64,000 nucleotides of DNA. It comes from Humibacillus xanthopallidus. GTDB taxonomy: Bacteria > Actinomycetota > Actinomycetes > Actinomycetales > Dermatophilaceae. The stretch is taken from the NCBI RefSeq assembly GCF_006716675.1, contig NZ_VFPM01000002.1, positions 744,001 through 808,000 of the forward strand, written 5' to 3'. A program made the translations under genes and the position numbers. The notes under the pieces were generated by a model. That model made no database searches, was not told where the DNA came from, and was given only the letters and a program-made list of their open reading frames with translations. Shown here piece after piece: positions 8,208 to 18,915 of this stretch (its first letter is position 1; every line of letters begins with the position of its first letter).

Positions 8208-9016
8208 CGGAGCGTCCCCACGAAGGCGGGACCCGCGCAGGCGACCACGGCGTCGCGCACGCCGCGGCGCCAGGTCGGGTCGTCGCTGTCTCGGTCGGCG
8301 AGGGCAGCGAGCAGCCCCGACTCGAGGAGGCGGCGGGCGGGCACGGCATCGATGCGGTCGAGCACGTCGGCAGGCACGAGCTGAGGATCCGGCCGGCGGT
8401 ACTCCGCGAGGATGGCGTCGTAGGCGTCGGTGAGGACGGTGCTCGTCGGGTCCAAGCCGGCGATGAGGAGCATCCCGTCCGGCGCGGTGTCGACGGGCAG
8501 CACGAGCAGCTCCGGCCGGTAGCGCCGCAGCACCTCGGTGAGCCGGAAGGCGTCGCCCGCCCGGTCGGCCGTGTGCTGTGTGCGGGCGGCGTCGTCGACG
8601 CTTCGCGGCAGGACGTGGCTGACGACGATGACCGATCGGGGGCCGGCACACCGCTCGAGGTTGATGACGTCACGCAAGGCGAACTCGAACAGGTGGGCCG
8701 AGTCGACGACACCGAGGTCCACCGGCAGGCCGCGGGTGCGGTCGGCGACCTGCTGCGTGGCGAAGAAGTCGTCGCTCGTCGTGCGGACGAGACAGACGTC
8801 CCCGTCGAGCTCACGGGTGAGCGCGAAGTGGGGGTCGATGCCGATTGCCCGGCCGCGCGCCAGGGCGAGGCTGCTGCCGTCGCCGACACCGATCTCGAGG
8901 TAGGTCGTCGGTGAGAGCCGCTCGTGCAGCGCCCTGAGGAACTCGAGGAACCACACTGCGCTGAGTCCTCCGTCGTGCCGGGTCGCCGGGCCGGTCCCGG
9001 ACGTGCGCGCCAGCAT
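8204..9016 (-). CDS. Class I SAM-dependent methyltransferase
   Basis: 270 aa. The SAM-binding motif I EIGVGDGSSLALA is near residue 42, followed by AIGIDPHF (acidic motif II) and LGVVDSAHLFEFALRDV, an arrangement like Methyltransf_24 enzymes acting on sugars or small molecules. No signal or membrane segment. Overlaps the GT61 gene by 4 nt. The start at 9016 lacks a convincing Shine-Dalgarno, so a shorter N-terminus is possible. Substrate unknown; co-translation with GT61 suggests glycan methylation. Confidence 0.75.
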   Translation of the reverse strand: MLARTSGTGPATRHDGGLSAVWFLEFLRALHERLSPTTYLEIGVGDGSSLALARGRAIGIDPHFALTRELDGDVCLVRTTSDDFFATQQVADRTRGLPVDLGVVDSAHLFEFALRDVINLERCAGPRSVIVVSHVLPRSVDDAARTQHTADRAGDAFRLTEVLRRYRPELLVLPVDTAPDGMLLIAGLDPTSTVLTDAYDAILAEYRRPDPQLVPADVLDRIDAVPARRLLESGLLAALADRDSDDPTWRRGVRDAVVACAGPAFVGTLR

Positions 9017-9082
9017 AGTGTCGCCGCCACCGCGCCGGCACGGTTCGCGTCCGGCGCGCGGTGCGCGCGGGAGGCCGACGCC

Positions 9083-9097
9083 GTCTCACATTGAGAC
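9083..9097. promoter_or_regulatory. Inverted repeat in the fur-katG promoter (candidate FurA operator)
   Basis: A perfect 6-bp inverted repeat GTCTCA-CAT-TGAGAC lies 37-51 nt upstream of the GTG at 9134. It is followed by an AT-richer TTGATTC...GATTAC segment (9099-9116) that could hold the -35/-10. Actinobacterial furA-katG operons are autoregulated at a site overlapping the promoter, so this is the likely operator. The exact protected sequence cannot be fixed by eye. Confidence 0.5.
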
Positions 9098-9133
9098 TTG
9101 ATTCGCTCCAGATTACGGGCCAGACTCGGGGGC

Positions 9134-11826
<2,693 letters not shown>

Positions 11827-11845
11827 CCACCTGACGCAGGTCGTG

Positions 11846-11877
11846 GGGCCCGGGACGGCGCATGCCGTCCCGGGCCC
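11846..11877 (+). terminator. Intrinsic terminator of katG
   Basis: Perfect 14-bp stem: arms 11846-11859 and 11864-11877 with a GCAT tetraloop, then TTC. Starts 20 nt after the katG stop. It separates the fur-katG operon from adnA. Confidence 0.9.
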
Positions 11878-11973
11878 TTCGCGTGCCCGCCACGCTGCTG
11901 GGGTGTCACCTCCCCGCTCCCGAGCGTGCGAGCGGGCACGCGAGGGGTGCGGCCCACCGCGTGCCCGGGCGTG

Positions 11974-12024
11974 CGGCATACCGCATCGGTGCGCGTGGCC
12001 ACGCCACGGGTGCGCGCGGCATAC
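11974..12024. repeat. Two direct copies of the CGGCATAC octamer between katG and adnA
   Basis: GCGGCATACCGC occurs at 11973-11984 and again at 12016-12027, each a short imperfect palindrome. They belong to the window-wide GTATGCCG set described in the findings. The 195-nt interval between the katG terminator and adnA otherwise holds only GC-rich sequence, with no gene I can support. Confidence 0.7.
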
Positions 12025-12072
12025 CGCGTCGGCGGGCGCGCGGGTGTCGGAGTGGCGTGATGGAATCCTCCG

Positions 12073-15000
12073 GTGGTCATCCTTCGTCGTGCTCCGGCCG
12101 CCGCCCCGGCGACGGTGCGGCTCGACGAGCGGCAGCAGGCCGCGCTCGACTCCGGCGCCCGCGTGCTTCGGGTGCTCGGCGGCCCGGGCAGCGGCAAGTC
12201 CACCCTCGCCGTCGAGCTCGCCGTCGATGCTGTGCAGCGTCACGGCCTGCGGGCCGACGCGTGCCTCGTGCTCACCTCGAGCCGCAGTGCCGCGGCCGAG
12301 CTGCGTCAGCAGGTCACCGCGCGCCTCGGGGGCACCTCGACGGAGTCGCTGGCGCGCACGTGGCAGGCGTTCGGCTTCGGGGTGCTGCGCGCCGAGGCGG
12401 CGCTGCGCGGTGAGCCCCCGCCGCGGCTGCTCAACGGGCCCGAGCAGGATGTCATCCTCCGCGACCTGCTCGCCGGGCACGCCTCGGGTGAGGTGCCCGG
12501 GCCGCAGTGGCCCGAGGGTCTCGGTGAGGCGCTGCGCACGCGGGGCTTCCGCAACGAGCTGCGCGACCTTCTCATGCGCACCGTCGAGCACGGCCTCGGG
12601 CCCGACGACCTCGCCCGCCTCGGCGCGGAGCACGACCGTCCGGAGTGGGTGGCGGCGGCGCAGGTGCTGCGCGAGTACGACCAGGTCACCTCGTTCAGCC
12701 GGCACGGCTCCTACGACCCCGCATGGGTGCTCACGGCCGCTGCCGAGCTGCTCGCCGACGACCCCGGCGCCCTCGACCGGTTGCACGAGCGCATCGGTCT
12801 CGTGGTGGTCGACGAGGCCCAGGAGCTGACGTCGGCAGCCGCTCGCCTGCTGCGCGTCGTCGCCCGCAGCGGCCCCCGCGTCGTCCTGCTCGGTGACCCC
12901 GACGTCGCTGTCCAGACCTTCCGTGGCGCCGACCCGCGGTTCCTCGCGAGCGGGTGGAGCGAGCTCGGCGAGGTCGTCCGCAGCCCGTACGCCTCGGGCG
13001 ACGAACCGACCCTGCTCGACTTCATCGAGCCCGACGTCCCGGTCGGTCGGTCGGCTCACCGGGGGAGCGAGACCATCGTGCTCGACCGCAGCCACCGGCT
13101 CGGACCGGAGCTCGTCGCGGTCGCCGACCGGGTCTCGAGACGCATCGGCGCGCTCGGCGGCGGTGAGCAGCGACGCCTGGCGCCGGTCGTGGCGCAGACC
13201 GGGCGCAGCTCCGTCGAGGTCGCCCTCCTGCGCTCCGCGGCGCAGGAGACCGCCCACGTCGCGGCCCTGCTGAGGCGAGCCCACCTCGTCGAGGGCGTGC
13301 CGTGGACCGACATGGCGGTCGTCGTGCGCGGGTCGGCGCGCGCCGACACCATGCGCCGCCTCCTCGGGCAGGCCGGTGTCCCTGTGCAGGCCGGCAGCGC
13401 GGAGACGCCCGTACGCGACGAGAGCGCGGTGCGGCCGCTGCTCCACCTCCTCGAGGAGAGCATCGGGGTGGCGCGCGCGGAGCGAAGGGGCGAGGAGCAC
13501 GTCATCGACGCCGCTCGTGCGGCCGATCTCGTCCTCTCGCCCATCGGTGGATCCGACACGGTGGGCCTGCGTCGGTTGCGGCGGATGCTGCGCCAGGACG
13601 AGCTCGCTTCGGGCGGAGGGCGATCGAGCGACGAGCTGCTCGCCGAGCTGCTCCTCAACGCCCCTCGCGCGGCCCTGCTCGGGCCGGCTGCACGCCCGGC
13701 CGCACGGGTGGCGTCGGCGCTCGCGGCGGGAGCGGCTGCGGCTCGGCTCGGCGACGACGGGCGCTGGGCCGCGGGGGTCGACGCGGAGTCGGTGCTGTGG
13801 GCGATCTGGCAGGGTGCCGGGGTCGCGGAGGGGTGGCGACGGACCGCCCTGGCTGGTGGCGGGGCGGGAGAGCGGGCCGACCGCGACCTCGACGCCGTGC
13901 TCGCACTCTTCGACGCCGCCGGTGCGTTCGTCGACCGTCTGCCGACAGCCGGGCCCGACACGTTCCTCGAGCACATCCAGGGCCAGGACGTGCCTGGCGA
14001 CACCCTGCTCGTCGGCGGGCAGTCGGGTGGCCGGGTCTCGCTCGTCACGCCGCAGACCGCAGCCGGTCGTCAGTGGCGCATCGTCGTCGTCGCCGGCGTG
14101 CAGGAAGGGGTCTGGCCCGACCTGCGCCTGCGCGGGTCGGTGCTCGGCTCCGAGGACCTCGTCGACGTCGTCGCCGGGCGGCCGCTCGGCTTCCGTGCCG
14201 CCCAGGCAGCGGTCCGCTACGACGAGACGCGCCTCTTCCTCGTCGCTGTCACGCGGGCGACGGAGCGGCTCCTCGTCACCGCCGTCGGCAACGAGGACGA
14301 GCAGCCGTCGGTCTACCTCGACCTCGTCGACCCGCCGGCCCAGACCCGTCTGGCCGACGAGGTGCGTCCCCACAGCGACGTCGCGCGCACCATGACTCTG
14401 CCCGGTCTGGTCGGCGAGCTGCGCCGCGAGGTCACCAGCCCCGACCCCGGGGTGGCCGAGCCCGCCCTCGCCCTTCTCGCAGCCGCGGCGCGCGAGGGCG
14501 TGCGCGGAGCCGACCCGGCGACCTGGTGGGCCCTGCGCGACGTGACGACCGACCACCCCGTGCGTTCTGCCGACGAGCCCGTGCCGGTGTCTCCGTCCAA
14601 GGTGACCTACTTCAACGAGTGCGGCCTGCGCTGGTTCCTCACGGCGGTCGGCGGCGAGGGGGTGCAGCTCGGCGCGGCCTCGGTCGGCACGTTCGTGCAC
14701 GACATCGTCGCCGAGCAGCCCGATGCCACGCGCGAGCAGCTCGACGCCGAGGTCGAGGCGCGATGGGGCCGCCTCGGCCTGGCGCCCGGCTGGGTCACCG
14801 ACCGCACCCGTCTCGAGGCCCACGACATGGTGGCCCGCTTCGTCAACTACCGCGACGCCGCCGAGCGCGAGCGCGAGCGCGTCGGGGTCGAGGTCGACTT
14901 CCGGGTGCGCGTCGGGCGGGCCGTGGTCGGCGGGCGCGTCGACCGCATCGAGCGCGACCGTGACGGGGGACTGCGCATCGTCGACCTCAAGACGGGCACG

Positions 15001-15330
15001 AGCAAGCCGACGAGGGCCGATCTCGCCGAGCACGGGCAGCTCGGCGCCTACCAGGTGGCCGTCGAGGAGGGCGGCTTCCCGGAGCTCGGGGAGCACAGCG
15101 CGGGCGCGGCGCTCGTCTTCATCGGCAAGGGTGGGCTCTCGGGGCTCCAGCCCGCCGTCATGACCCAGGAGCCGGTCAGCGCCGCCGCCGACCCGACGTG
15201 GGCCCGGGTGCTCGTCGAGGCCACCGCCGAGGGCATGGGGGCTGCGACCTTCACGGCGTCGCAGGGCACCTGTCGCACGTGCCCGGTGCGATCGTCCTGC
15301 CCGGTCCAGCCCGAGGGCGACGCGCTGTGA
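12073..15330 (+). CDS. adnA: AdnA, motor-nuclease subunit of the AdnAB DNA end-resection complex
   Basis: 1085 aa, GTG start. N-terminal UvrD-like ATPase: Walker A GGPGSGKST (36-44) and Walker B VVVDEAQE near 247. C-terminal RecB-family nuclease: GGRVDRIE and IVDLKTG near 970. Four cysteines for an Fe-S cluster bracket the nuclease: FNECGLRWF near 850 and CRTCPVRSSC near 1067-1077. AdnAB resects double-strand breaks in actinobacteria in place of RecBCD or AddAB. In mycobacteria AdnA contributes the 5'-strand nuclease and a minor motor. It overlaps adnB by GTGA, so the subunits are translationally coupled. Confidence 0.93.
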   Translation: MVILRRAPAAAPATVRLDERQQAALDSGARVLRVLGGPGSGKSTLAVELAVDAVQRHGLRADACLVLTSSRSAAAELRQQVTARLGGTSTESLARTWQAFGFGVLRAEAALRGEPPPRLLNGPEQDVILRDLLAGHASGEVPGPQWPEGLGEALRTRGFRNELRDLLMRTVEHGLGPDDLARLGAEHDRPEWVAAAQVLREYDQVTSFSRHGSYDPAWVLTAAAELLADDPGALDRLHERIGLVVVDEAQELTSAAARLLRVVARSGPRVVLLGDPDVAVQTFRGADPRFLASGWSELGEVVRSPYASGDEPTLLDFIEPDVPVGRSAHRGSETIVLDRSHRLGPELVAVADRVSRRIGALGGGEQRRLAPVVAQTGRSSVEVALLRSAAQETAHVAALLRRAHLVEGVPWTDMAVVVRGSARADTMRRLLGQAGVPVQAGSAETPVRDESAVRPLLHLLEESIGVARAERRGEEHVIDAARAADLVLSPIGGSDTVGLRRLRRMLRQDELASGGGRSSDELLAELLLNAPRAALLGPAARPAARVASALAAGAAAARLGDDGRWAAGVDAESVLWAIWQGAGVAEGWRRTALAGGGAGERADRDLDAVLALFDAAGAFVDRLPTAGPDTFLEHIQGQDVPGDTLLVGGQSGGRVSLVTPQTAAGRQWRIVVVAGVQEGVWPDLRLRGSVLGSEDLVDVVAGRPLGFRAAQAAVRYDETRLFLVAVTRATERLLVTAVGNEDEQPSVYLDLVDPPAQTRLADEVRPHSDVARTMTLPGLVGELRREVTSPDPGVAEPALALLAAAAREGVRGADPATWWALRDVTTDHPVRSADEPVPVSPSKVTYFNECGLRWFLTAVGGEGVQLGAASVGTFVHDIVAEQPDATREQLDAEVEARWGRLGLAPGWVTDRTRLEAHDMVARFVNYRDAAERERERVGVEVDFRVRVGRAVVGGRVDRIERDRDGGLRIVDLKTGTSKPTRADLAEHGQLGAYQVAVEEGGFPELGEHSAGAALVFIGKGGLSGLQPAVMTQEPVSAAADPTWARVLVEATAEGMGAATFTASQGTCRTCPVRSSCPVQPEGDAL

Positions 15331-18300
15331 CCGAGACCCTCGACCACGCGCCCACCGCGGTGCGCCACTCCGCCCGCGACATCGCGGGCGCCCTCGAGCT
15401 GCCGCCCCCGACGCCGGAGCAGGCCGCCGTCATCGAGGCGGGGCCGGGCCCGCTCCTCGTCGTCGCCGGCGCTGGCTCGGGCAAGACCGAGACGATGGCG
15501 GCCCGGGTCGTGTGGCTCGTCGCCAACGAGCTGGTGACGCCCGACCAGGTGCTCGGCCTCACCTTCACCCGCAAGGCGGCCGCGGAGCTGTCCGCCCGCA
15601 TCGGCAAGCGTCTGCGTGGCCTCGAGCGTGCCGGCCTCTGGACGCCCCCGGCCGACGACGGCACCGGCGCCGAGGTCCTCGGTGGCACGCCGACGGTCTC
15701 CACCTATCACTCGTATGCCGGCCGCCTCGTGCGGGAGCACGCCCTCCGGGTCGGCATCGAGCCGGAGTTCCGCGTCCTCACCGAGGCCGGTGCGTGGCAG
15801 CTGGCTGCCGAGGCGGTGTCGCGGTGGGACGGCCCGATGGACGGCATGTCCCGGTCCGAGGGCAACATCATCGACGCGGTCATGTCGCTCGCGGGCGAGA
15901 TGGCCGAGCACGTGCGCACCCCGGCCGAGGTGATGGCGCACCTCGACGACGTGCTCGCCCGCCTCGACGCGCTGCCCGACGGTGACGGCCGCGGGAGCCT
16001 GACGCCGGCCAAGGAGGTGCTCGGGGTGCTCCGCGAGCGCCGCCTCGTCCTGCCGATCGTCGAGGCCTTCCTCGACCTCAAACGGGCGCGCGAGTCGCTC
16101 GACTTCGCCGACCAGATCGCCCTCGCGGCGCGTCTTGCCGCGACGATCCCGCAGGTCGGGGCGATCGAACGCGACCGGTTCACCGCCGTTCTCCTCGACG
16201 AGTTCCAGGACACGTCCGAGGCGCAGCTGACCCTGTTGCGCAGCCTCTTCCACGACCCGGCGGTCGCCCTGACGGCCGTCGGCGACCCCAACCAGTCGAT
16301 CTACGGCTGGCGGGGGGCGAGTGCCACGACGCTGCTACGCTTCCCGACCGAGTTCGCGGGTCGAGGGGGTCCTGCCGACGTGCTGCCGCTCTCGACGAGC
16401 TGGCGCAACGACGAGCTCATCCTCGCGGCGGCGAACGTGACGGCCCGGCCTCTGGCGACGGCCCACGTGCAGCCACTGGTGGCGCGGCCCGGTGCCGGGC
16501 CCGGCACCGTCACCATCGACCGGCTCGAGTCCGCGGAGGCCGAGGCGGCGCACGTCGCCGCCTGGGTCGCCGCGCGGTGGCGCTCGCCGAGCGGCCGCCG
16601 CACCGGTCGGTCGGCGGCGGTGCTCTGTCGACGCCGGTCGTCCTTCCCGCTCGTCATCGAGGCCCTGCGCGCCGCAGACCTGCCGGTCGAGGTCGTCGGG
16701 CTCGGCGGCCTGCTCGTGACACCCGAGGTCAGCGACCTCGTCGCGGCGCTGTGGGTCGTGCAGGACCCCACCCGGGGCGACCAGCTCATGCGCCTGCTCA
16801 CCGGGCCCGTCGTGCGCCTCGGCGCCGCCGACCTCGCCGGCCTCTGGGCCTGGGCGCGCGACCTGCACGGCCGGCCGCCACGCGCTGCTGGCTCCCCGGA
16901 GGCGACGGGCGCGACAGGCGCGGCGGGCGTGCCGGAGGCGACGGACGCGACGGCAGAGCGCGAGACGGCCTCCATCGCAGGGGTTCTCCCGACGGTGGAG
17001 GGCGCCGACCTCGCGTCCGGTGGGGCGGAGGATGCCGACAGCGAGCGGTCCGACGACGACCGTCGGGGGAGTGACCTCGCGGCCGACAGCGCCGACACGG
17101 CGACGCTCGTCGAGGCGCTCGACGAGCTGCCGCGACCCGGCTGGGTGGCCCGCGACGGTGCTCGCCTCAGCGGCGAGGGGCTGCGCCGTCTCCACGCGCT
17201 CGCCGAGGTCGTGCGCCGGCTTCGTCGGCTCACCGCGCTGCCGCTCGTCGACCTCGTCGCCGAGGCGGAGGTGGCGCTCGGGCTCGACATCGAGGTGCTG
17301 GCGCGCCACGAGCACACCGCCTCGACGGCCCGGGTGCACCTCGACGCGTTCGCCGACGTCGCGGCCCGCTACGCGACGAGCGCCGACCGACCCACCCTCA
17401 GCGGCTTCCTCGCCTGGCTCGAGGCGGCGCGGGAGCAGGAGCGAGGGCTCGACGCCGGCCACACCGAGTCCGACGCCGACGCTGTGCAGGTCCTCACGGT
17501 CCACGCCTCGAAGGGGCTCGAGTGGGACGTCGTCGCGATCCCCGCGCTCGTGGAGGGCGCCTTCCCCGACCACGCCTCGACGTCCGTGGCACCCGTCGAG
17601 GGGTCCGAGCAGGTCGAGTACGCCTGCTCGGGCACCCCCAGGGACAAGGGCTGGCTCGTCGGGCTCGACTCGCTGCCCTACGACCTGCGCGGCGACCGCG
17701 ACGGTCTGCCGCACCTCGACTGGCGCAGTGTTCCCGACCGCAAGCACCTCGGAGCGGCCATCGACGAGTTCGGGCTCGAGGGCGGGCGCCATGCCGTGGC
17801 CGAGGAGCGCCGGTTGGCGTATGTCGCGGTCACCCGCGCGCGCAACGACGTGCTCCTCACCACGCATGTGTGGGGTGCCACGAAGAAGACGCTGTCGGTG
17901 CCGAGCCGCTTCCTCCTCGAGATCCGCGAGGCACTGGGCGCCGCCGCGACCCAGCAGGTGTGGCACCCGGCACCGGACCCCGTGCAGGACGCCAAGGGCC
18001 GCGCCGTCGCGCCGACCAACCCGCACCTCGTCGACCCGGTGGCGGCTGCGTGGCCGCACGACCCGATGGCCCACCGCCGTGCGGCTCTCAGCGGCGTCGC
18101 CGACCGGCTCGCCGAGGCGGTTCGCTCGGGAGACCTGCCCCCGCAGGGTGATCCCCGCCTCGATGACCTCCGGCTCCTGCTCGCCGAGCAGGCGGCGCGC
18201 CAGTCGCGCGGTGAGCCCGTCGTCGACGTGCCACGCCACCTGTCGGCGTCGGCCGTCGTGTCGCTCGCGCGAGACGCAGAGGCCTTTGCGATGAACCTGC

Positions 18301-18818
18301 GCCGCCCGATGCCGAGCGCCCCTGCCGTCGCCGCGCGGCAGGGCACGGCCTTCCATGCCTGGGTCGAGGAGCACTACTCGCGAGCGGCCATGGTCGACCT
18401 GCTCGACCTGCCCGGAAGCGCCGACGAGGGCGCCTCCGACGACACCAGCCTCGAGGTCATGAAGGAGCACTTCCTCGCAAGCGAGTGGGCCGGTCGGATC
18501 CCCGAGGAGATTGAGCTCTCCATCGAGACGGTCATCGACGCCATCGCGGTGCGCGGCCGGGTCGACGCCGTCTTTGCCCGCGACGACGGCGGGTGGACGG
18601 TCGTCGACTGGAAGACCGGTGCCCGCCCCACGGGCCACGACGCGAGGGTGCGGGCCCTGCAGCTGGGCGCCTACGCCGTCGCGTTCGCCCGGCTCCGGGG
18701 CGTCGACCCCGCGCTCGTCGACGCCGCGTTCTACTACGCCGCCGAGGGTGTCACCGTCCGTCCCGACCTGCCCGGCGAGACCGAGCTGGTCGACCTGCTG
18801 CGCACTCTGCCGCAGTAG
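15327..18818 (+). CDS. adnB: AdnB, lead motor-nuclease subunit of AdnAB
   Basis: 1163 aa from GTG 15327, the GTGA overlap with adnA. Full superfamily 1A helicase set: AGAGSGKTET, LLDEFQDTSEAQ, GDPNQSIYGWRGA, HASKGLEWD, VAVTRARND. The C-terminal RecB-type nuclease has FHAWVEEHY, GRVDAVF and VVDWKTG, and unlike AdnA no Fe-S cysteine set. An Ala/Thr/Glu/Asp-rich low-complexity segment at about residues 517-590 (bases 16875-17100) interrupts the motor and is probably a flexible insertion. Works with AdnA in break resection. Confidence 0.93.
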   Translation: MTETLDHAPTAVRHSARDIAGALELPPPTPEQAAVIEAGPGPLLVVAGAGSGKTETMAARVVWLVANELVTPDQVLGLTFTRKAAAELSARIGKRLRGLERAGLWTPPADDGTGAEVLGGTPTVSTYHSYAGRLVREHALRVGIEPEFRVLTEAGAWQLAAEAVSRWDGPMDGMSRSEGNIIDAVMSLAGEMAEHVRTPAEVMAHLDDVLARLDALPDGDGRGSLTPAKEVLGVLRERRLVLPIVEAFLDLKRARESLDFADQIALAARLAATIPQVGAIERDRFTAVLLDEFQDTSEAQLTLLRSLFHDPAVALTAVGDPNQSIYGWRGASATTLLRFPTEFAGRGGPADVLPLSTSWRNDELILAAANVTARPLATAHVQPLVARPGAGPGTVTIDRLESAEAEAAHVAAWVAARWRSPSGRRTGRSAAVLCRRRSSFPLVIEALRAADLPVEVVGLGGLLVTPEVSDLVAALWVVQDPTRGDQLMRLLTGPVVRLGAADLAGLWAWARDLHGRPPRAAGSPEATGATGAAGVPEATDATAERETASIAGVLPTVEGADLASGGAEDADSERSDDDRRGSDLAADSADTATLVEALDELPRPGWVARDGARLSGEGLRRLHALAEVVRRLRRLTALPLVDLVAEAEVALGLDIEVLARHEHTASTARVHLDAFADVAARYATSADRPTLSGFLAWLEAAREQERGLDAGHTESDADAVQVLTVHASKGLEWDVVAIPALVEGAFPDHASTSVAPVEGSEQVEYACSGTPRDKGWLVGLDSLPYDLRGDRDGLPHLDWRSVPDRKHLGAAIDEFGLEGGRHAVAEERRLAYVAVTRARNDVLLTTHVWGATKKTLSVPSRFLLEIREALGAAATQQVWHPAPDPVQDAKGRAVAPTNPHLVDPVAAAWPHDPMAHRRAALSGVADRLAEAVRSGDLPPQGDPRLDDLRLLLAEQAARQSRGEPVVDVPRHLSASAVVSLARDAEAFAMNLRRPMPSAPAVAARQGTAFHAWVEEHYSRAAMVDLLDLPGSADEGASDDTSLEVMKEHFLASEWAGRIPEEIELSIETVIDAIAVRGRVDAVFARDDGGWTVVDWKTGARPTGHDARVRALQLGAYAVAFARLRGVDPALVDAAFYYAAEGVTVRPDLPGETELVDLLRTLPQ

Positions 18819-18900
18819 CGCCAAGACCTCTTCGCGAGTGGCCTCGTCGACATGCGCTCGAGTGGTGGTGCAGGTGAGGTCGCGCGGCCCTCGAGTGGCC

Positions 18901-18910
18901 GGGGGGGGGG
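18901..18910. repeat. Run of ten G
   Basis: A G10 homopolymer lies in the 97-nt gap between adnB and the convergent minus-strand gene, starting 5 nt beyond that gene's stop. It is outside both reading frames. It is a likely site of length variation or sequencing error. Confidence 0.9.
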
Positions 18911-18915
18911 CGTCG

